Assembly (NCBI RefSeq): GCF_050003625.1
Contig: NC_134398.1
Coordinates: 65,232,891-65,296,890, forward strand
Direction: 5' to 3'
DNA from: Haematobia irritans
Lineage: Eukaryota > Arthropoda > Insecta > Diptera > Muscidae
Length of the DNA stretch: 64,000 nt
Shown: positions 9,847-21,927 of the stretch, piece by piece
Layout of the letters: each line of letters begins with the position of its first letter
Numbering within the stretch: position 1 is the stretch's first letter
Notes under the pieces: generated by a model
Told to the model about the DNA's origin: nothing
What the model saw: the letters and a program-made list of their open reading frames with translations, nothing else
The model's database searches: none
Position numbers and translations under genes: made by a program

Positions 9847-12713
9847 ACAAGTATATACGGCCGTAAGTTCGGCCAGGCCGAAGCTTATGTACCCTCCATC
9901 GTAGAAACTTCATCTAAACACTGCCATCCACAATCGAATTACTTAAGTTGCGGTAACGCTTGCCGATGGAAAGGTATCTTAAAACCTCCTAACACCATCT
10001 TCTAAATTGTATGTAAGTCCATACGTGGTATATATTACGTATATATTACGTATATAATTCAGTTTGACAAAGTAGACATAAAATTTTAACAAAATTTTCT
10101 ACAGAAATAAAATTTTAACAAAATTTTCTATAGAAATAAAATTTTCACAAAATTTTCTATAGAAATAAAAATTTTGACAAAATTATCTATAGAAATAAAA
10201 ATTTTGACAAAATTTTCTATAGAAAGAAAATTTTGACAAAAATTTCTACAGCAATAAAATTTTAACAAAATTTTCTATAGAAATAAACTTTTGACAAAAT
10301 TTTCTATAGAAATAAAATCTTGGTAGATTATTTTTGGCTCGAGTGGCAACCATGATTATGAACCGAATAAAATTTGAACAAAATTTTCTATAGAAATAAA
10401 ATTTTGACAAAATTTTCTATAGAAATAAAATTTTGACAATGATGAAAATTTTATTATGAACCAAATAAAATATTAACAAAATTTTCTCTAGAAATAAAAT
10501 TTTGACAAAATTTTCTATAGAAATAAAATTTTGGTAGATTATTTTTTGCTCTAGTGGCAACCATGATTATGAACCGATATGGACCAATTTTTGTGTGATT
10601 GGACCAATTTTGGTATGGTTGTTAGCGACCATATACTAACACCATGTGCCTAATTTGAACCGGATCGGATGAATTTTGCTCCTCCAAGAGGCTCCGGAGG
10701 TCAAATCTGGAGAATGTTTTATAAGGGGGCTATATATAATTATGGACCGATATGGACCAATTCTGGCACGGTTATTAAAGATCATATACTAACACCATGT
10801 TCCAAATTACAACCGGATTGGATGAAATTTGCTTCTCTTGGAGACTTCGCAAGCCAAATCTGGGGATCGGTTTATATGGGGGCCATAAGCGTAGGAAGGC
10901 ATCTGGGGAGGGGGCTTAGACCCCCCAGAAAAATTTTACCCCCCCCAGAATTTGAAAACCTATTTACGATTTTACATTTTTCTAAAAATTAAACAAGTAT
11001 ATACAACCGCACAAAGTTCCGCTAAAGACTTTCATGCACAATCGAATTAATTTAGTTGTGGTAGCAGTTGCCGATGGCAATGCTTGAAATCTAATATTTA
11101 TAAAATAAATCTGTGGTTGAACTTTTGATTTAGTTGAATAACTAAAGCTCCTTTATTATTTTGTTTAGTCTGGTTTAGTCAATTTAATTAAAAAAAATAG
11201 TAATTGATACTATTCCTTCATAAATTAATATCTTAATAATGCTGCAAAAAAGCATAGCCAAAAAGAAGTGAAAATCTTCTTTTTGGGTCCGGAAGTGGTG
11301 CAAAATTGGCGGAGAAGCGATGAATGTAATATGAAATTGTCACAGAACGAATGTCCACCGTTTCAACAGCCGTTGCAATGAATTTGCATCACTTCTTAAG
11401 TTGTGATCCAAATTCAGTGTTTTGAATGTGAATTAAAAAATTTTGTTATATTTTCCCAAATAATTAATTTTTATATTTTTTATGATTTTTAATGCATTCT
11501 AACGCTTGTTTGAAACGTTTTCCCTCGAATATTTTCAAAAATTCTATAAAAATTTCTATAATGAATTTAGCATTTTTGTGGCAAAATTTGAATAATTTGT
11601 ACCATTTTATTTCTTCTTACCTTTTTTTAAAAGAAAATAAAAAATTACGCATTAAAATATGAAAAAATGAAGTAGAAAAACTTCCTGTGTAGTTAAAATA
11701 ATTAACTTCTTTGTGAGGACATTTTTGGAAGTGCTTTTAAAGTTGTGACATTAGAACAACTCCCAATTTTTTTGCTGGGAAAAGTGTGGAACTACTTTTA
11801 GTTGCTTTATTATAAATTATTTGTCGAGTTATTTTGATGCCTATATTGTTATTCATTTTTATGAAATAAAACATAAATTGAACCTATAATTTCAGTCTAT
11901 AAATTTTCAGCTAGGGGGGCTATAGTCCCCCCTAGGAAATTTGTCTAGCTACGCTAATGATGGGGGCTATATATAATTATGCACCGATGTGGACCAATTT
12001 TTGCATGGTTGTTAGAGACCATATACCAATATCATGTACCAAATTTCAGGCGGATCGGATGAAATTAGCTTCTCTTTGAGGCTCCGCAAGCCAAATCGGG
12101 GGATCGGTTTATATGGGGGCTATATATAATTATGGACCGATGTGGACCAATTTTTGCATGATTGTTAGAGACCATATACCAACACCATGTACCAAATTTC
12201 AGCCGGATCGGATGAAATTTGCTTCTCTTAGAGGCTCCACAAGCCAAATCTGGGGATCGGTTTATATGGGGGCTATATATAATTAAGGACCGATATGGAC
12301 CAATTTTTGCATGGTTGTTAGAGACCATATACCAACACCATATACCAAATTTCAGCCGGATCGGATGAAATATGCTTCTGTTAGAGGCTCCACAAGCCAA
12401 ATCTGAGGGTCCCTTTATATGGGGGCTATACGTAAAAGTGGACCGATATGGCCCATTTTCAATACCATCCGACCTACATCGATAACAACTACTTGTGCCA
12501 AGTTTCAAGTCGATAGCTTGTTTCGTTCGGAAGTTAGCGTGATTTCAACAGACGGACGGACATGCTTAGATCGACTCAGAATTTCACCACGACCCAGAAT
12601 ATATATACTTTATGGGATCTTAGAGCAATATTTCGATGTGTTACAAACGGAATGACAAAGTTTATATACCCCCATCCTATGATGGAGGGTATAAAAAGAT
12701 CGATCCAATACGT
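9847..12713 (-). mobile_element. Family A copy, interrupted by a hAT-like element
   Basis: Read on the minus strand, this is an essentially complete copy. The 5' end is at about 12713 (tataccctccatcatagg). Central 153-bp units follow, then the 29-bp minisatellite (10080-10530), the conserved terminal block and the hairpin TTCGGCCTGGCCGAA. The 3' end is tatacttgtt at about 9847. The insertion at 10884-11959 splits one central unit. Confidence 0.75.
10884..11959. mobile_element. Non-autonomous hAT-like element, copy 1 (1076 bp)
   Basis: The ends read CATAAGCGTAG (10884) and, inverted, CATTAGCGTAG (11959). They are flanked by a perfect 8-bp duplication ATGGGGGC at 10876-10883 and 11960-11967, inside a family A unit. 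Just inside the termini lie C- or G-runs (gaccccccagaaa; aggggggctatagtcc). Eight-bp duplications and CA-starting ends fit hAT (P elements also make 8 bp). No transposase frame is present. Further copies are at 18154-19222 and 42826-44264. Confidence 0.85.
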
Positions 12714-13419
12714 ATATAATTCAGTTTGACAAAGTAGACATAAAATTTTGACAAAATTTTTAGATCGGATGAAATTTTCTTCTCTTTGAGGCTCCGCAAG
12801 CCAATTCTGGGGATCAGTTTATATGGGGGCTATATATAATTATGGACCGATGTGAACGAATTTTTGCATGGTTGTTAGAGACCATATACCAACACCATGT
12901 ACCAAATTTCAGCCGGATCGGATGAAATTTGCTTCTCTGTTAGGCTCCGCAAGCCAAATCTGGGGATCGGTTTATATGGGGGCTATATATAATTATGGAC
13001 CGATGTGGACCAATTTTTGCATGGTTGTTAGAGACCATATACCAATACCATATACCAAATTTCAGCCGGATCGGATGAAATATGCTTCTGTTAGAGGCTC
13101 CACAAGCCAAATCTGAGGGTCCCTTTATATGGGGGCTATACGTAAAAGTGGACCGATATGGCCCATTTTCAATACCATCCGACCTACATCGATAACAACT
13201 ACTTGTGCCAAGTTTCAAGTCGATAGCTTGTTTCGTTCGGAAGTTAGCGTGATTTCAACAGACGGACGGACGGACGGACGGACATGCTTAGATCGACTCA
13301 GAATTTCACCACGACCCAGAATATATATACTTTATGGGGTCTTAGAGCAATATTTCGATGTGTTACAAACGGAATGACAAAGTTTATATACCCCCATCCT
13401 ATGATGGAGGGTATACAAA
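12714..13419 (-). mobile_element. Second, partial family A unit in tandem
   Basis: Immediately after the 5' end of the previous copy comes a stretch that opens with the minisatellite-proximal module (gatcgatccaatacg). It jumps by deletion into the 153-bp units and then repeats the whole 5' module, including an expanded (gacg/ggac)n run near 13261-13280. It therefore looks like a tandem or rolling-type duplication of the 5' half of family A. Confidence 0.65.
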
Positions 13420-13625
13420 GTTTAGGTCCGTAAATAGTTTTTTAGTATAGCCCCCATGTGTTAAGTCTCCTGATTTCTATGTTGATATATATGTTTGCTT
13501 GATTGAGAGTATCTGTCATCAAGTCCATCTGAAATTCAAGTAACACGACGAAGAATTTTCAAAGGAAACAATTATATTATTTGATTCATGGTGGTGGGTA
13601 TTTAAGATTCGGCCTGGCCTTGTTT
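13420..13625 (+). repeat. 3' terminal module of a Helentron-like repeat
   Basis: Contains 'tagcccccatgtg', 'atctgtcatcaag', 'ttcatggtggtgggtattta' and gattcggcctggcc, as at 1440-1570. It is truncated in the terminal hairpin, where a transposase fossil begins. Confidence 0.55.
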
Positions 13626-14090
13626 AGTACCAACATTACTCTCCGAAATCACCCAGGCGCTAAAGTTCAACGAATTACGATACGGAGATTTTGGTGGCGA
13701 TTGTGCGTAAGAAATGAAACGACGAACTAATTTTTAATTCATTCATGGTTGACGCGTGCGAATATGATAGTGCTGAGTCTTGTTGCAATGTCCATTGTCT
13801 ACGGCCGAAATATTTATCCATTCAGGCCTTTAATACTGACATTATAACTCCTTGGCCTCCTTCCAGTCTAACTTATTTGTGTGCATCGATGAGCTGTAGT
13901 ACTTTTTGGAAATTCAATGGCTTTAGTCCAATTATATTTTGCAATATGTGTTGCATCCCTTCAAGATCAAATCTGGACTTCACTTTTTGGATCTTTTTTG
14001 ATGATGTTTCCCGTTTTTTCTTGACTCGATGCAACACTAGCAGTATCATGGTAACGAACAATGGTACGGAAAACAAAATATATAGTTACA
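13626..14090 (-). pseudogene. Tc1/mariner-type transposase fossil with internal deletion
   Basis: On the minus strand a stretch with MQHILQNIIGLKPLNFQKV resembles the helix-turn-helix end and linker of Tc1-like transposases. A stop and VRLEGG.G follow. It then jumps to FGRRQWTLQQDSAPSH, the region of the second catalytic D, and after more frameshifts to a broken SLNFSAW, corresponding to the third catalytic region. The central catalytic part with the first D is missing. Several stops and shifts make this an old pseudogene; which Tc1/mariner clade it belongs to is uncertain. Confidence 0.65.
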
Positions 14091-14536
14091 TTTAAATGCT
14101 GTAGAGCTCTAACGATAGCCACTTGTGGTTTTCCAGGCAAATGTAAAGCATGTTACATTATCACCCTTGCATTCCATCACGAATAAATTTATTTCTGAAT
14201 GCAATAGAACAAAATGCTTTTGGAGGCTTTGCAATAAATCTTTGAGCAGCCAGACGAGCGTGAATGTATTTTAGATGATTAATTATAACTTTAATACTAA
14301 TTATTGATAAAATTTAGATCAGAGAATGAAGCCGACCGGTTTTTACCGGCGGCGGCTTATTCTAAAATATTGACTCCGGCAGCGGCGGCTTGACGGCTAA
14401 GCCGATCAAAATTTGTATATTCAGCGGTGGACGTTAATTTCTTAATAAATCAAATTGAGATCATCGGAGTGGTTATGAGATTAGTTGTACAACCAATCTT
14501 ACAATCAAATTTACATATCATTCATATCTTTTGAGC

Positions 14537-15025
<489 letters not shown>

Positions 15026-15169
15026 TTTTGAGCACGATTTTTGCGAAGTTTTTATGTTTTTTTTTTTAATAAATTATTTTGATTATTTGGCGGCTATATT
15101 TGAGTCGAGATGAGTCGACATATTCGGCATCATCTCTGCCAAATCGGCGGCGGCTAAAATCAGATCTTG

Positions 15170-16250
15170 TTGTGTTAAGCTCCGCTGTATATGGAACCTA
15201 ATATTTAGTCCAAGTGAACATTCTTCTGCATTAACTTATTCAAATTATTTATTGATGTCTGAATTCCAAAATATATGTTCCCTCAGTTTCCTTTAAGTGT
15301 AAACAAAGGAAAATATTATATGCACTTACCAACCGGGCATCCATGTTTGGACACGTGGCCATTGCTTGGTGACAATGCAATACCAAGGAGGGGAAATTGA
15401 TAGCAATAGCCAACACCAGAGAAAACAATAACACAATAAATGGCCGGGTGATATATTGTGCGGATATGTGGGGACCATGACTATAACTGTGTGTGGATAT
15501 TCACCGTTATTCTTGAAAGGAGTAGGTGACGCTATTGTAGTCACATATCCTGGTGGCTGTTCTGGTGCCGGTTAACTTTAGAGAAAACATCCTCACACGC
15601 CTCACGTAGGAATGTCACATAATTCAATGTGATTAACGTCTTGCTGTCTCGAGCAACAAAATATTGGTGGGTCAGACCCAGACCTGCGTGGCCATATCTA
15701 CATTCATTCCTTACAGATCCTTGTAGTGCACACAACAGTGACATACACTTCCACTGCTAAAGGAAATGTTTTGTCATTCGGTTTGGAGTTTGTGGAGATT
15801 GTGCAAAAATGTTAGTAATTTGTAAAAGACAGGAAGTTTGGGGCGTTAACATGTCTTGAATGCTGTTTAAAGTCTAACGCATTGGCATTTGGGATATTTA
15901 TGCATGCCAGTAGGTAAAATGTTGCTAAATGGACAGTAAAATAGTTTCTATACAAAGACAATGTTTTGGGTGGGGTTAGAGGGAGTAGCACAAACACTAA
16001 AACCACAAAAAGTTCTTGAAGTAGGAATTGATGTCTGTTTTTGAGACAAATTCTTATTATAATAGATATGTTGGTGGAATTTGGCACTCCTAAGATTACA
16101 TGTATTGGATTGGAAAATATCTTAGGAATATGGAGCAATACGTGTAATTTTCACCTCACTAGAAGTTCTTTTAATGTAATATATAAAAACAATTTGATTT
16201 ACCATCTTCACAAGAAAAAACCCGATCTGCACTTGTAAGGCCCCAGAAAC
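15170..16250. other. Single-copy-looking DNA
   Basis: Less AT-rich than the surroundings and without repeats seen elsewhere in the window. Several short frames exist on the minus strand; only 15541-15744 is worth listing. No promoter or gene structure can be fixed. Confidence 0.4.
15541..15744 (-). CDS. Weak candidate coding exon, unknown product
   Basis: A 67-codon open frame in mixed, non-repetitive sequence ends at a stop after NRHQNSHQDM. The composition is protein-like, with a stretch such as LREACEDVFSKVNRHQ, but no domain is recognised. There is no second exon I can join to it, and the start is arbitrary. It could equally be chance in relatively GC-balanced DNA. Confidence 0.15.
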   Translation of the reverse strand: MSLLCALQGSVRNECRYGHAGLGLTHQYFVARDSKTLITLNYVTFLREACEDVFSKVNRHQNSHQDM

Positions 16251-16370
16251 TAGACATTCACCCACAAAGTGTACACATGATATTTTCAAATGTGCTAAAT
16301 TTTGTTGAAATCGGTTCAGATTTAGATAAACACAAAAACAAATTTCACGAAAATTTTCCCATTAAAGTGT

Positions 16371-16620
16371 TAATTGAGTTTTAAAAAATACTCAATTAAA
16401 AATTTAATTGATTCAACAAATTTTTTAATTGAAACAAAAATCAATCACCAAATCTAATAGTATCAATTAATTTTTTAATTGGATCAATTGATTTTTAATT
16501 GACTTTCAATTAATATTTTTATTGATACTATCATTTCTGTGATTGAAGACATTTCAATTAAAAACTTAATTGGATCAATTAATTTCGTGATTGAATCAGG
16601 AAAAAAATTTGTGTGTTCAT
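16371..16620. repeat. Palindromic ATCAATTAATTTTTTAATTG-type repeat cluster
   Basis: The words caattaa, ttaattg and tgattgaa recur in both orientations at roughly 20-30 bp spacing, so the segment is strongly self-complementary. Relatives are at 32885-33010 and 54120-54260, where one copy ends in tttttctctgtgt. Probably a MITE lineage; the boundaries are unclear. Confidence 0.55.
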
Positions 16621-16904
16621 TCATATATCTCTCAAAAGAGATGTAATGTTCCAAAAATATAGTAGACATATACGTAGATAGTCAACTTACATTAAAAGAC
16701 TTTGACTCTATGCCCTTCAACTTGAGAGCGGTTGTAGACTTCCGCAAATCTCTCGTCGAAATGGCTAAGCTGTTCAATATGCATATAATAAGGGTGTCTC
16801 GTCACTGCTTTTCGTTGAAAGGAAGTGTATTTGGAAGAAAAGTATATACTTTTTGTGATAAACGTTTATTCTTTTCCAGGATGTAAATACAATTTCATAA
16901 AGAC
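16621..16904. other. No feature seen
   Basis: AT-rich sequence between a palindromic repeat and the SINE at 16905, without a supported frame. Confidence 0.4.
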
Positions 16905-17130
16905 TATCTCAAAAAAAAAAAAATTCTGGCTAATTGCATTTTCCCTCGCATGTTTCTCACTTCCACGAAGTTTTTTTTTAGTTTTTGCACCTTTTCTGTA
17001 ATACAAACAATGTAGAAGAAATTATACGATTTTATAAATTTTTACATTTTTTTTACCTTTCGCCTGGACGGAGAATCGAACCGCGGACCATGCACTTTGT
17101 AAGCCAACACACTAACCATTGAGCTATGTA
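16905..17130 (-). mobile_element. tRNA-derived SINE, family S2 copy 1
   Basis: On the minus strand the head reads ggtacatagctcaatggtta (A-box region), then an anticodon-like arm with cttacaaag, then gcggttcgattctccgtcc (B box). A body follows with cgtataatttcttctacatt and tgtttgtattacagaaaa. The same head and body recur at about 56630-56935, which defines a family. The A and B boxes indicate a pol III type internal promoter. It is not a functional tRNA gene: the acceptor arm does not pair properly. Confidence 0.75.
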
Positions 17131-17248
17131 CCTGTTATGGTCATCAATAGATAAATATATATATAAGTTATATTTATATAGCATAGCTTGTGGCGCCCAC
17201 GAACCGAATAAACAAAGTTTATTTAACAGAAACAAACATTTAGTTTGG

Positions 17249-17345
17249 CACCGTGGAGCAGTGATTGCTATGTCCGACTTGCATGCCAAGGGTCGTGGGT
17301 TCGATCCCTGCTTCGACCAAAGTTTTTTGTTTTTTTTTTTTTTGT
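17249..17345 (+). mobile_element. tRNA-like SINE head, family S1
   Basis: ggcaccgtggagcagtgatt, a tgcatgccaa anticodon-like arm and gtgggttcgatccctgc (B box) precede a T-rich tail. This is the head of a SINE type with tRNA-like A and B boxes. The downstream body is missing, so this is a head-only copy. Related pieces are at 42620-42810 and 56095-56230. Confidence 0.65.
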
Positions 17346-17449
17346 TAACATATATTCCAGATATGTTCGGAAGATTCCGAAAAAATGTTCAACATTACAT
17401 TGTAGTATATTAAATTTTGAACTGTAAAATGTGTCCTACTAAAGACCTA

Positions 17450-17665
17450 AAGTCAGAAAAGAACAGTGTTTGATATAAACGAAATGGAGTGTGTTGTGGT
17501 TTCAAAAATAACTTTTTTTATTGAAAAAATAACAATTTTGTAACAAACGAATTTTTTTTGGTGATAAAAGTTTAAAATTTTCGAAGCAATTCAAAAAACT
17601 CTAACAAACGAAAAACGTTTTCGGTACACGTTTTCCAAACGTTTTTTTTTTCTTTGCGTGTATGC
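17450..17665. mobile_element. Small MITE ending in tttctttgcgtg
   Basis: Begins gtcagaaaagaacag and ends aaacgtttttttttt..tttgcgtg. A shorter inverted relative occupies 60139-60262 with the same two ends (cacgcaaagaaaaa and ctgttcttttctgac). The interior includes ttcgaagcaattcaaaaaac and cgaaaaacgtttt. It is inserted into a family B unit. Confidence 0.55.
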
Positions 17666-19237
17666 GTGCCAAATTTGGTTGACATCGGTTCAGATTTAGA
17701 TATAGCTCCCATATATATGTTTTTCTGATTTCAACAAAAATGGTCTAAATACCAAAATTTTCTTTGTTAAATCGCCACTGCTTAGTCGAAAAGTTGTAAA
17801 AATGACTTTAATTTTCCTAAACTTCTAATACATATATATCGAGCGATAAATCATATATAAACTTTTGCGAAGTTTTCTTAAAATTGCTTCAGATTTAAAT
17901 GTTTCCTATATTTTTTTACTAACATTGTGTTCCACCCTAGTGCATTAGCCGACTTAAATTTTGAGTCTATAGATTTTGTAGAAGTCTATCAAATTCTGTC
18001 CAAATCGAGTGATATTTAAATGTATGTATTTGGGACAAACCTTTATATATAGTCCCCAACACATTTCACGGATGTGATATGGTATCGAAAATTTAGATCT
18101 ACAAAGTGGTGCAGGGTATAATATAGTCGGCCCCGCCCGACTTTAGACTTTCCCATAAGCGTAGGAAGGCCTCTGGGGAGGGGGCTTAGACCCCCCCAGA
18201 AAAATTTTAGCCCCCCCCCCCAAAATTTGAAACTCTATTTATGATTTTCCATTTTTCAATAAATGTCAATAGTTTTTTAATTTTTACAAAAATTAAACAA
18301 GTATATACAATCGCACAAAGTTCCTCTAAAGACTTTCATGAACAATCGAATTACTTGGGTTGTGGTAGCAGTTGCCGATGGCAATGTTTGAAGTCAGATA
18401 TTTATGAAATAAAGCTGTGGTTGAATTTATGATTGATTTAGTTTAGTCAATTTAATTAAAAAAATAGTAATTGATATTAAAACTATTCTTTCATAAATTA
18501 ATATCTTAATAATGCTGCGAAAAAGCTTTGCCAAAAAAGTAGTGAAAATGTTCTTTTTGGGTCTAGAAGTGGTGCAAAATTGGCGGAGAAGCAATGAATG
18601 TAATATGAGCTTGTCATAGGATAAATGTCCACCGTTTCAACAGCCGTTGCGATGAATTTGCATCACTTAAGGTAAGATCCGAATTCAGTGTTTTCAATGT
18701 GAATTAAAAAATTTTGTGATATTTTCCCAAATAAATAATTTTTATATTGTTTTTATTACTTTTAATGCATTCTGACGCTTGTTTGAAACGTTTTTCCTCG
18801 AATAATTTCCAAATTTATCGATTTTTCTATAATGGATTTAGCAGTTTTGTGGCAAAATTTGAATAATTTGTACCAATTTATTTATTCTTACTCTTTTTTA
18901 AACTATTTGAAAAAAAGAAAACAAAAAATTACACATTAAAATATGAAAAAAATGAAGTAAAAAAACTTCCTGTGTAGTTAAAATAATTGAGGACATTTTT
19001 GGAAGTACTTTTAAAGTTGTGCCTTAAGAACAACTCACAATTTTTTTGTTGGCAACTACTTTCAGTTGCTTTATTATAAATTAATTGTCGAGTTATTTTG
19101 ATGTCTAATTTTTAATCAATTTTATGAAATAAAACATTAATTGAACCTATAAGTTCAGTCTATAAATTTTTAGCTAGGGGGGCTATAGCCCCCCCTAGGA
19201 AAATTGTCTAGCTACGCTAATGGACTTTCCCTACTTG
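17666..19237 (+). mobile_element. Family B Helentron-like repeat, interrupted by hAT-like copy 2
   Basis: Central-unit wording (atcggttcagatttagatat) leads to gcagggtataatatagtcgg, then a small hairpin (agtcgg..ccgact), 'tttagactttcc', the hAT-like element and ctacttgtt at about 19237. With the insertion removed, the 3' end has the same plan as family A: a hairpin, then about 15-20 nt, then CTTGTT. Confidence 0.65.
18154..19222. mobile_element. Non-autonomous hAT-like element, copy 2 (1069 bp)
   Basis: Same termini as copy 1 (CATAAGCGTAG and CATTAGCGTAG inverted). The 8-bp duplication is GACTTTCC at 18146-18153 and 19223-19230, in the 3' end of a family B repeat. The interior aligns with copy 1 throughout with scattered small indels. 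No coding capacity. Confidence 0.88.
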
Positions 19238-19238
19238 T

Positions 19239-20461
19239 TATATAGTACCAACCTTCAAATGATTCGTGTCAAAATTTGACGTCTGTAAGTCAATTAGTTT
19301 GTGAGATAGAGCGTCTTTTGTGAAGCAACTTTTGTTATTGTGAAAAGAATGGAAAAAAAGGAATTTCGTGTTTTGATAAAATACTGTTTTCTGAACGGAA
19401 AACATACGGTGGAATCGAAAACTTGGCTTGATAATGAGTTTCCGGACTCTGCCCCAGGGAAATCAACAATAATTTATTGGTATGCAAAATTCAAGCGTGG
19501 TGAAATTAGCACGGAGGACGGTGAACGCTGTGGACGCCCAAAAGAGGTGGTTACCGACGAAAACATAAAAAAATTCACAAAATGATTTTGAATGACCGTA
19601 AAATGAAGTTGATCGAGATAGCAAAGGCCTTAAAGATATCAAAGGAACGTGTTGGTCATATCATTCATCAATATTTGGATATGCGGAAGCTCTGTGCAAA
19701 ATGAGTGCCGCGCGAACTCACATTTGACCAAAAACAACAACATGTTGATGATTCTGAGCGGTGATTGCAGCTGTTAACTCGTAATACACCCGAGTTTTTC
19801 CGTCAATATATGACAATGGATGAAACATGGCTCCATCACTACACTCCTGAGTCCAATCGACAGTCGGCTGAGTGGACAGCGACCGGTGAACCGTCTCCGA
19901 AGCATGGAAAGACTCAAAAGTCCGCTGGCAAAGTAATGGCCTATGTTTTTTAGGATGCGCATGGAATAATTTTTATCGATTATCTTGAGAAGGGAAAAAC
20001 CATCAACAGTGTCTATTATATGGCGTTATTGGAGCGTTTGAAGGTCAAAATCGCGGTAAAACGGCCCCATATGAAGAAGAAAAAAGTGTTGTTCCACCAA
20101 GACAACGCACCGTGCCACAAGTCATTGAGAACGATGGCAAAAATTCATGAATTGGGCTTCGAATTGCTTCCCCACCCACAGTATTCTCCAGATCTGGCCC
20201 CCAGCGACTTTTTCTTGTTCTCAGACCTCAAAAGGATGCTCGCAGGGAAAAAGTTTGGCTGCAATGAAGAGGTGATCGCCGAAACTGAGGCCTATTTTGA
20301 GGCAAAAATCGAAGGAATACTACCAAAATGGTATCAAAAAATTGGAAGGTCGTTATAATCGTTGTATCACTCTTGAAGGGAACTATGTTAAATAATAAAA
20401 ACGAATTTTGACAAAAAATGTGTTTTTCTTTGTTAGACCGGGGCCTTATCAGCCAACCTGT
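19239..20461 (+). mobile_element. Irritans-type (Himar1-like) mariner, left end truncated
   Basis: The right terminus is the inverse of acaggttggctgataagg (20435-20461) followed by TA. The left terminus is absent: the sequence starts inside the 5' untranslated part (tatagtaccaacc) directly at the end of the family B repeat. The order of 5' leader, transposase and 3' end is otherwise kept. A second copy with both ends is at 61104-62346. Without a left terminus it is immobile. Confidence 0.85.
19349..20358 (+). pseudogene. Himar1-like mariner transposase, broken
   Basis: The ATG at 19349 starts MEKKEFRVLIKYC, the N-terminal helix-turn-helix region of irritans-subfamily mariners. A one-base loss near 19570 shifts the frame (KKFTK then stop). 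Later TGA stops occur in the linker, for example in the AK.VPRE segment near 19700. The catalytic region remains legible: TMDETWLHHYTPESNRQSAE with the first D, FHQDNAPCHKS with the second, and SPDLAPSDFF with the third (DD34D). The usual length is about 348 residues; this copy cannot make it. Confidence 0.88.
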
Positions 20462-20755
20462 TATCTACAAAAAAATTGAAAATAATTATGATTTTTTCTC
20501 TGATCTTTTTTTTCTATTTTCTCTTATTGTTTAAATTAATATATGTTTGCATCCAAAAGTATATATTTAAGAAAATGTAATGTCACAAACATAATATGTT
20601 CTAACATATTAACATATATATCCCAAACATTATATGCTTCCCCCTACAAATAATGTGCTAAAAATTTGAGTTCCAAACATATATTTTTCACATTTAAGCA
20701 TATGAAAAACAGTCTGTTTCGTCTGTGCACTGTAGACATAAAATGGTAACACAGT
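20462..20755. mobile_element. AT-rich MITE built on ATATGTTTGG-like words
   Basis: The segment repeats catatat/ccaaacat words in both orientations. Its right side, catatgaaaaacagtctgtt followed by tcgtctgtg, is the inverse of the left end of the TA-flanked element at 56276. The left boundary is uncertain because it runs up to the mariner end. Confidence 0.55.
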
Positions 20756-21925
20756 CAGTTTTTCTATTCCGTTATTAGGACTATTCGAACAGGGCTGCAA
20801 ACTGACTCCATATCCATAGAATTGTAGGGATGTGGCCCAATCCGTCCGATATGGAAGTCCATTCTGTAGGCCCCTCGAAAACGATTTCTTCTTGAAACTG
20901 GCCGAATTACATCGAGTTAAGGGGAGACTATTGTGAAAAATTAATCCCTATTTGTTCAAAGCAATATATACCGAACTCTCCTTACTATCAATTATGAAAT
21001 TGAAAAGTCAAATATTAAATTCCTACAAACAGTCCCTGGAAAAGCATTATTTCAAGAACATTACATGTCATGGCTTAGGAAGCGTTTCAAAGTGTATATC
21101 AATATTCAAATGTCCCCGAACTGACCTTAAATAATATTTTACCTATTAGCAAAATGCATAAAATATTTTTCTCAACAAAAAAGTCAAATTGTCCATATTG
21201 TGTATTTCCCTTGAAGCCAATTTTGTAGATTGAAGAACATTAATCGTGTTTTCGGGGTTTTCTGCAGTTAATCAAAATATCAAATTAACTGTCGTGTCTG
21301 TGGAATATAAATCATATTAACCAGCTCGCCATATTTCCAAGTCAGCCAACCAAGGAACAACTTCTACACAGAAAAAGTAGCAATGGCTCTTGAGACCAAA
21401 CCAACAACTGTGTGATGGCTGGTAATGGAAACGTAATAGTCGGTTTTCCCCTTGCATCCCTTAAAGTCAAGCCACAATGCGATGCAGGCAACAAAATAAA
21501 TGTATTACCATTATGAGACTTGAATGAATTATTATTATTTTTGCCATTTGTTTGGTCGTTGAGACTTTATTTTTTGCAAAAATTTATGTTCATGTCAAAA
21601 AATTCAAATTGTTGCTGTTTTTGAAAAATGACAACTCTCTCAGAGACCCACGAACTCTCACACTTGGGGATCCATTATCACTTGCATAACACAAAGTGCG
21701 GCAACAATTCAATGGACACATTGGGGCATTTAGTTTTTCTGCAAAACAATATCACAAAATTGGAATTATCAATTTGAAATCGATTCAAAATGTTTAAAAT
21801 AAGTTAAGCCCAGCGCTCTAGTTATTCCATACTCGTAGTTATATAAAAACATTCTTCTTGCCCTCAAGTTGCTAACAAAAACTTGAGATTTCTACATATA
21901 TTTATGAAATTTTCAACAAATTTTA
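20756..21925. other. Single-copy-looking DNA, no gene seen
   Basis: Mixed composition without repeats recognisable from elsewhere in the window. Short frames (such as 20952-21134) are AT-biased and not convincing. It ends at the rosa-like insertion. Confidence 0.45.
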
Positions 21926-21927
21926 TA

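Noticed and set aside
12065..12508. A 147-codon minus-strand frame with repeated 'YMVSNNHAKIGP' blocks as a repetitive protein gene
   Set aside because: It is the reverse-strand shadow of the 153-bp family A unit. Equivalent frames exist on the other strand and in all copies, with no start context or splice evidence.
13745..14095. A 116-codon plus-strand gene
   Set aside because: It is antisense to a Tc1/mariner transposase fossil whose motifs are readable on the minus strand.
17058..17130. A functional tRNA gene on the minus strand
   Set aside because: A and B boxes are present but the acceptor stem does not pair, and the sequence continues into a repeated SINE body found again at 56630.
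17249..17322. A functional tRNA gene on the plus strand
   Set aside because: The head is SINE-like, with a poor acceptor stem and a T-rich SINE-like tail.
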